DNA of 64,000 nt from Lentisphaerota bacterium (GTDB taxonomy: Bacteria; Verrucomicrobiota; Kiritimatiellia; UBA8416; JAIOPI01): NCBI GenBank assembly GCA_021413965.1, contig JAIOPI010000025.1:1-64000 (forward strand), in the 5' to 3' direction. How positions within the stretch are numbered: the first letter of the stretch is position 1; every line of letters starts with the position of its first letter. Below the pieces are notes generated by a model. The model saw only the letters and a program-made list of their open reading frames with translations, was not told where the DNA came from and made no database searches. This document shows, piece by piece, positions 60,401 to 64,000 of the stretch. Position numbers and translations under genes: made by a program.

Positions 60401-61493
60401 GGCCACGGGCAACAACAATGGGTACAACTGGCAGGACGCGTTCACCGATCTGCAATCAGCACTGGCGGTGGCCACGAGCGGCCAGCAGGTCTGGGTCGCC
60501 GAAGGGACCTATTACCCGACCAACGCGTCGGGGAGTGTCACGGCCGTCTTCCGGCTGAAGTCCAATGTCGCCCTCTATGGAGGCTTCCGCGGGACGGAAA
60601 CCGCGATCGCGCAGCGCCTGGGCACCAATGTCAGTTCCATCCTGAGTGGTGACATTGGCACGGCGGGCGCGGTGTTCGACAATTGTTCGCGGGTCGTGCT
60701 GGCGAGTTCGGCCAGTGGCGCACTCCTGGATGGGTTTGTCATCCGCGATGCGTACGGCACGCAACAGGGAGCCGGCATGCGCATAGAAGGCGCGCCGGTC
60801 ACCGTGCGCCACTGTGTCTTCGAATACAACCACGGCAACGAAGCGGGTGCGCTGCACAACAATCAGGCCTCCCTGATTGAGGGATGTATCTTCCGCTACA
60901 ACACTTGCGCAAGCCGCGGCGGCGCCCTCCAGACATACAGTTCGTCGCCGCTGCTGGTGAACTGTGTCTTCCATGACAACAACTCCGGCGACGCGGGCGG
61001 CGCCATGTCCCTTTACCACCAGCCGATGACGCTCGTGAATTGCACCTTCATCGGCAATACCTGCTCCAGCGTGGGGCAATGCGCATACGTCTCGAACTAC
61101 GGGACGCCAACGTTTATCAACTGCATTCTCTGGGATCAGGGCGACAGCGGTGGCGGGCTATACCCCAAGCCCTGGAATGAGATTAATGAATCTGGCCCCA
61201 TCAGCTTGATCAATTGCGACGTCAACGGGGGACAAACCATCGACCCCACCTATCAGGGGACGATTGTGAGTGTCATATCGGATGACCCTCAGTTCGTGAA
61301 TGAAGGCGCCCGCAATCTGCACCTTCAGAACGACAGCCCCTGCGTCGACACCGGGACCACCGAGCAGGCCCCTGCCGACGATGCGGACGGCGGGGCGCGG
61401 CCCTACGGTTCCGGCTTTGACATAGGCGCGTACGAATACGGCGCTTCAGGTTCCGGGGAACGGCCCGTCGCACTGATGCTGATCGTGCGGTAA
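54447..61493 (+). CDS. Giant autotransporter-associated beta-strand repeat surface protein
   Basis: 2,348 residues, GGAG nine bases before the ATG. The signal peptide ends near PALADT. Residues of about 130-1800 are many copies of the PATR (TIGR02601-like) repeat, with cores such as LTKTGTGTLVLTG, NTYTGTTTINGGTLQVG and DLGGF. These form a long right-handed beta-solenoid. About 1865-1972 is a Calx-beta domain (VIEGNSGLTALAFPVTLT, ending GTIQNDD). About 1978-2335 is a second beta-helix with WYVDDTATGNNNG, VALYGGFRGTE and NCTFIGNT-type repeats. The chain ends ERPVALMLIVR, with no autotransporter barrel, PEP-CTERM or LPXTG signal, so its export and anchoring route is not visible. Likely extracellular adhesion or carbohydrate interaction. 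Confidence 0.9.
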   Translation: MLKRIDRLTLSLLVFVLFSQPALADTIIKANNGNNLNLSTSWVTNGPPTPADIGRWDNTVATAGVNTGALGVDMTWDGIQFVNPAAATWTVTGANVLTLGASGIDMASATKNLALNCGLSLGATQPWTVASARTLSVGGSVAGAGRIIKAGAGTLTLSAANSFSGGLELGGGTVSINADAALGDTDGDLAVTANSTLTITTSANLPSSRTVTLSAGATGDVSTTVSPVISGAVSGPGALSKSGTGTLALLGSNSYTGATVIIAGALRADDGTGLPSSSNLRLAGGVFEGNGAATFSRALGTGAGEVQWTSGGGFSASNGTLTVNLGGAGAGLVWGSTAGFVPSSSPLIFSHANADSTVQFENPIDLNGSVRTIQVDNGGADADARLTGALSGAGAGLTKTGTGRLELDGTQTFDGTLWVQNGALRLDTMTDSSPGSGTLKLGNATTTAELEYTGDTNTVVARPIDLAGTTGGARLTANGAGTLTLTANFTATGGNNKVLTLQGTNTDANTIGGAIPDNSGSFVTHLTKDGAGTWVLGGTNTYTGITSINDGTLKLATGSALSDAGTLTINGGILDLGGNSESVNAVTLVDGLITNGTLTAGTGFNAQAGTVSATLAGSGVTLTKTGTGALALTGSNTFSGIMTISNGKVVVTHLSDTTPGSGPIKLGSGSTSGELEYVGDTDVILATREVQLGGTSGDGILTVNGSGTLTVASQLRSTASSTSGHGLQLGGGNTGANILASALTNYVANASLLIKSGSGRWILTGTNTYTGTTTINGGTLQVGNGTDSGTLGTGAVTVTAPGGLAFSRSDTLISSNAISGTGTLTLDGAGTLVLAGATTHSGPTLLNVGTLRYGVANALPSATAVSNVTLQAGATLDLAGFNGTIAALNGAGLVDLSTGTGTNTLTLGNNSQPGTFSGRIQNTAGTLAVTKAGTGTQVLDGTNAFGGSLTISGGTLVLAGLNSYSGDSYVSAAATLRLGAADVIPNGPGKGDVLLQTTSCILDMNGFSDTINGLRSNAGAPAVDIVSAGGSVTLTLGDEHTTASYGGAIRNTTGTLSLTKIGNGTQTLAGANSYSGDTTISAGKLEIAGSTSIPSGAGKGNVIVATGATLEVNAPLTVNALSGGGTVDNDTVTIRVLTVGANDQSATFSGTLTNSGAVASLALTKIGTGTLVLTGDNGYGGATTISGGTLQIGDGGTTGSLGTGGTANSGALVINRTGTITYGGVMSGTGTLTKTGAGTLVLAGASTYFGNTTISAGTVRGGVANCLPGAVSSGSVQIDPGATLDLGGFNQSLGSLAGSGAVDNTLGIGTYTLSVGINNQSTSFSGAIGNTSGTVAFTKTGSGTLVLSGAHTYGGTTTIALGALKIGAANVIPNGPGKGDVAVTTANTCILDLAGFDETINGLTGLGVVTNSTGSSTLTIGDGNATASGSATLRDGDGTLALTKIGSGTQTMSGTSTYSGDTTVNSGTLKLGVATAIPSGPGRGNLHVAAGAVFDINTLATTLNGLWGAGVVTNSSTLDSLTVGANDQSSTFSGGIGTAITLFKTGTGQLTLAGANTHSGVTTVQGGVLAAQHGAALGGTGGATIVTNGATLAIENDILIGAEPLTLYGSGVTNSGALRSTGANTYGGTITLNADSRLQSDAQTLTLDVASGNAVNGAARTLTLGGAGDIVVADPISLTTGALVKDGAGKATVTATNSYSGGTTVNGGTLLVNNASGQGTGSGTVTVNGGGTLGGTGFITGTVTVNSGGTLSPGTSVGELTVGGLTLASGSATVIEFNGGPANDRIVVTGASGLTINGGGVYLYEEGSTTPWTQPGAYRLFQYSGAIGGVGAGALSVLNPQPGMTYSFRTAAGWVEVLVTGELPLVSIGPASVIEGNSGLTALAFPVTLTKTGTVTITGTFSTADGTARAATDYSAANNAPFSIPAGTTSGSIDVQVYGENAFELDETFTITITSMTNALLLDASATGTIQNDDAFANAWYVDDTATGNNNGYNWQDAFTDLQSALAVATSGQQVWVAEGTYYPTNASGSVTAVFRLKSNVALYGGFRGTETAIAQRLGTNVSSILSGDIGTAGAVFDNCSRVVLASSASGALLDGFVIRDAYGTQQGAGMRIEGAPVTVRHCVFEYNHGNEAGALHNNQASLIEGCIFRYNTCASRGGALQTYSSSPLLVNCVFHDNNSGDAGGAMSLYHQPMTLVNCTFIGNTCSSVGQCAYVSNYGTPTFINCILWDQGDSGGGLYPKPWNEINESGPISLINCDVNGGQTIDPTYQGTIVSVISDDPQFVNEGARNLHLQNDSPCVDTGTTEQAPADDADGGARPYGSGFDIGAYEYGASGSGERPVALMLIVR

Positions 61494-61621
61494 CGGTGGC
61501 GGGAAGGGCTAGTCGAACGGCGATGGCCAGCCATCCCCCCCACCCCCACGATTAAACCTGGTGCAGCCCCTTCAAACAGGCCCGGTTCCGGGGCCGCCAA
61601 CTGATCACCTAAACTTGTTCA

Positions 61622-61650
61622 TTGAAAGGCTAGCCATGGGGGCGTAGCAT
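61622..61650 (+). promoter_or_regulatory. Possible promoter of the second beta-helix gene
   Basis: TTGAAA, 17 bases, TAGCAT, placing transcription start about 34 bases before the ATG. Confidence 0.4.
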
Positions 61651-61690
61651 AATAAGACTATCGGTTTCACGAATGGATTGGGGGTTCACT

Positions 61691-64000
61691 ATGACGCGCA
61701 TCACCCAGGTCTTCGCCGTCCTCTCCTGCCTATGCCTATGCGGTACCAGCGCCACTGGCGCCATTCACTATGTCGATCCGACCGCGAGCGGCACGGGCAG
61801 CGGCACCACCTGGCCCAATGCATTCACCAATCTCCAAACCGCACTCACCGCCGCCGCCACCAATGATGAAGTCCGGGTGGCCGCTGGCACCTACACCCCC
61901 AGTGACGCCGGCGACCGCATGATCAGTTTCGCACTGAAGACCGGGATGTCGCTGATGGGGGGCTACCCTCACGGTGGCGGCACGCGCGACTGGGCAACCA
62001 ACCTGACCATCCTGAGCGGCGATATCAATGCGCCCGGCGACCCGACGGACAATAGCGCCCACGTCGTGGTCGGTGCGCACCTCGCGCGGCTCGACGGGTT
62101 TACCATCACCAAGGGCTACTGGGACTCCAACGACGATGGTCCGCGTGACGGGGCCGGCCTTTACGTGAACGGCAACAAAGTCATGACCGTCGTCAACTGC
62201 CGCTTCATCGACAACCACTCCTGGTACCGTGGAGCGGGCATCTACTTCGGATTTACCGCCAACAGCGCGACGGGGCCGGTGATCTCAAACTGCACGTTCC
62301 AGGGCAATTCCACCACGTATGGGGGCGCCTATGGCGGTGGCGTATACATCTACAATCGCACACCGGCCACCATCATCGATTCGACCTTTGAAGACAACAC
62401 CAGCGCCAACGGGGCCGCCTTCGGCAGCCAATATGCAGATCCCACCATCCGCAACTGCACCTTTGCGCGCAACGTGTCCGCGGGCGCCGGCGGCGCGGTG
62501 TGGATCAGCCGCCCGGACGCTACGGCCATCTCCCCCTCAGTGATTTCCAACTGCTCGTTCTTCGCGAATCGCGCCGCAGGGGGCGGAGGCGCGCTTTACG
62601 TCGAAAGCGTCAACTACGCACTCAATTCGATCACGGGATGTCGCTTCCATGCCAATGAAGCCACCAACCAGGGTGGCGCCATCTACGTCTACCGTTACGA
62701 CGGCGCGGTGGAAGACTGCGTGTTCAGCGATAATCGCAGTCTCAATCACGAAGGGGGCGCGATCGCCAATTACTATGGGTCCCCCATCCTGCGACGCCTC
62801 GTGGCGGTGGGCAATCGGTCCGGGTACCGTGGCGGCGCCTTCTTTGTGGGCGGCCATGGAAGCTATCCCACGTCACCGCGTTTCGAGAACGTGTTGGCCG
62901 CGGGCAATGTCGCGTCCTACTGGGGCGGCGCCTTGAGCACGTACTACCTGTACGGCAGCACCGTCACGGTGGTGAACTGCACCTTCACCAGCAACCGGAC
63001 GGTGCTGGCCAGTTCGTCCTACGGCGGCGGCGCGATCTGGCTCGAGGAATCCAAATTGTCCGCCACCAACACGGTTCTCCATGGCAACCGCGCGGCGGGA
63101 GGCTCCGCCAACGAAGTTGGCGTCATCGGCGCCGGCTCACGCACCACCTGGGGACACAACGACCTGGCAGGAGGCGTGGCCGGCTTCTACAACCCCCAGT
63201 CGGCAACGAACCATGACCAGGTGGCGAACATCGACACCAACCCGGCTTTCGCTTCTGTCACCACCGGCGCCTGGACCTTGGATGGGGTCTACTCGACCAA
63301 CACCGGCATGACGATCCTGCGAGACGACGACACCACCTGGCTTCCCGGTTCTCTTGCCGGCTCCCTCTTGAATCCCGACACCACCAACATGCTGATTTAC
63401 GCCATCTTCACCAACACCGACCACACCATCACCATTCTCGGCAATGCCTCCGCCGCCGCCACGGGCGATGCCTACCAGTTCGTCGACTACCGCCTGACTC
63501 CTGCCAGCGCCTGCATCGACGCGGGCCAGCGTGAGGTCGCGCCCCCCCATGACTTGACAGGCGCGCCCCGCCCCCGCGGTTTGGGCTACGACATCGGCGC
63601 GTACGAAACGCTGCTCACCGGAGACAGCATCGCGCCTGGCCCCGTGACCGCTCTGAGCGCGGCAGGTGGGCAGGCCAGCGTCCAATTGAACTGGACCAAT
63701 CCCACCGACGAGGATTTTGCATCCGTCCTCGTGCTCCGTCGCTCGGGCGCAGCCCCCACCGGTGTGCCCGTCTCCACGAACACGTACTTCAAAGGCGATG
63801 TCCTCGACGACGGTGTCGTGGTGTATGCCGGGCCAGGCAGCAACGGCGCGCCCGGCGCGGCATCCGGGTTCACGGATGAACAGTTGGACGACCAAGTCCT
63901 GTATCACTACGCCGTCTACACGACAGACCGCGTTCCAAACTACGGGCCGGCCGCCGCCACCAGTGCCTTGACGGAGTTCGATGTGACGCCGCCCTCGCCC
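61691..64000 (+). CDS. Secreted right-handed beta-helix protein, 3' truncated by window end
   Basis: At least 770 residues; the frame is open from the ATG at 61691 to the edge. A signal peptide MTRITQVFAVLSCLCLCG ends near ATGA. It begins IHYVDPTASGTGSGTTWPNAF, the same opening as the beta-helix part of the previous gene (WYVDDTATGNNNGYNWQDAF). Parallel beta-helix coils follow (NCRFIDN, NCTFQGN, NCTFARN, NCSFFAN, NCTFTSN with GGA turns), ending YDIGAYETLL near residue 640. A fibronectin type III-like domain follows (PGPVTALSAAGGQASVQLNWTN is its start). The rest, including any anchor, is outside the window. Polysaccharide binding or cleavage is possible; no lyase active site was recognised. 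Confidence 0.88.
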   Translation, partial: MTRITQVFAVLSCLCLCGTSATGAIHYVDPTASGTGSGTTWPNAFTNLQTALTAAATNDEVRVAAGTYTPSDAGDRMISFALKTGMSLMGGYPHGGGTRDWATNLTILSGDINAPGDPTDNSAHVVVGAHLARLDGFTITKGYWDSNDDGPRDGAGLYVNGNKVMTVVNCRFIDNHSWYRGAGIYFGFTANSATGPVISNCTFQGNSTTYGGAYGGGVYIYNRTPATIIDSTFEDNTSANGAAFGSQYADPTIRNCTFARNVSAGAGGAVWISRPDATAISPSVISNCSFFANRAAGGGGALYVESVNYALNSITGCRFHANEATNQGGAIYVYRYDGAVEDCVFSDNRSLNHEGGAIANYYGSPILRRLVAVGNRSGYRGGAFFVGGHGSYPTSPRFENVLAAGNVASYWGGALSTYYLYGSTVTVVNCTFTSNRTVLASSSYGGGAIWLEESKLSATNTVLHGNRAAGGSANEVGVIGAGSRTTWGHNDLAGGVAGFYNPQSATNHDQVANIDTNPAFASVTTGAWTLDGVYSTNTGMTILRDDDTTWLPGSLAGSLLNPDTTNMLIYAIFTNTDHTITILGNASAAATGDAYQFVDYRLTPASACIDAGQREVAPPHDLTGAPRPRGLGYDIGAYETLLTGDSIAPGPVTALSAAGGQASVQLNWTNPTDEDFASVLVLRRSGAAPTGVPVSTNTYFKGDVLDDGVVVYAGPGSNGAPGAASGFTDEQLDDQVLYHYAVYTTDRVPNYGPAAATSALTEFDVTPPSP

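Overview
The window is GC-rich, gene-dense DNA from a Gram-negative bacterium. The gene content suggests the PVC superphylum, probably the Kiritimatiellota/Verrucomicrobia side. Pointers are a 2,348-residue protein built of autotransporter-associated beta-strand repeats, right-handed beta-helix surface proteins, arylsulfotransferase-like and DUF5107 proteins, a URO-D-family methyltransferase-like protein, and linked 16S-tRNA-tRNA-23S-5S rRNA genes. This assignment comes from family content, not from a 16S search.

Layout. 1-135: outer end of an insertion sequence whose transposase runs off the left edge. 232-6483: an orphan sensor kinase, a secreted thioredoxin-fold protein, an unknown Cys-rich protein, and a coupled metXW-cysE pair for methionine and cysteine synthesis. 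6584-16806 (minus strand): one long phosphate unit, in transcription order porin, pstS, pstC, pstA, pstB, phoU, phoB, phoR. 17019-17558: a small HTH protein that looks mobile-element derived. 17591-30441: a two-component system divergent from a four-gene operon of exported proteins. These are an LTxxQ (Spy/CpxP-like) protein, a 2,048-residue mosaic with two arylsulfotransferase-like propellers, and two paralogous metallophosphoesterases. 30566-35850: tRNA-Asn, lipoprotein MsrB, an SGNH hydrolase, a degenerate NtrC-like regulator and a DUF5107 protein. 36034-42188 (minus strand): a complete rRNA operon with promoter, processing stem, tRNA-Ile, tRNA-Ala and terminator. 42388-54317: housekeeping genes pyrF, URO-D-like, gltA, an RRM protein, a tandem NDK-like protein, kpsF, an in-frame release-factor/UppP fusion, a prephenate dehydratase and a LarA-like protein, with tRNA-Leu, tRNA-Asp and palindromic intergenic elements. 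54447-64000: two large secreted beta-repeat proteins, the second cut by the window end.

How the genes work together. The phosphate unit joins outer-membrane entry (porin), periplasmic capture (PstS), ABC import (PstCAB) and PhoU/PhoR/PhoB control. metXW and cysE supply the activated homoserine and serine esters used to fix sulfide. The 17.6-30.4 kb locus looks like a regulated envelope system acting on sulfate or phosphate esters; its architecture is the best candidate here for undescribed biology. Other items worth a second look are the RF-1/UppP fusion, the tandem NDK with a dead first copy, the regulator with ruined Walker B and sensor II motifs, and three genes whose -10 boxes sit so close to the ATG that leaderless mRNAs are likely.
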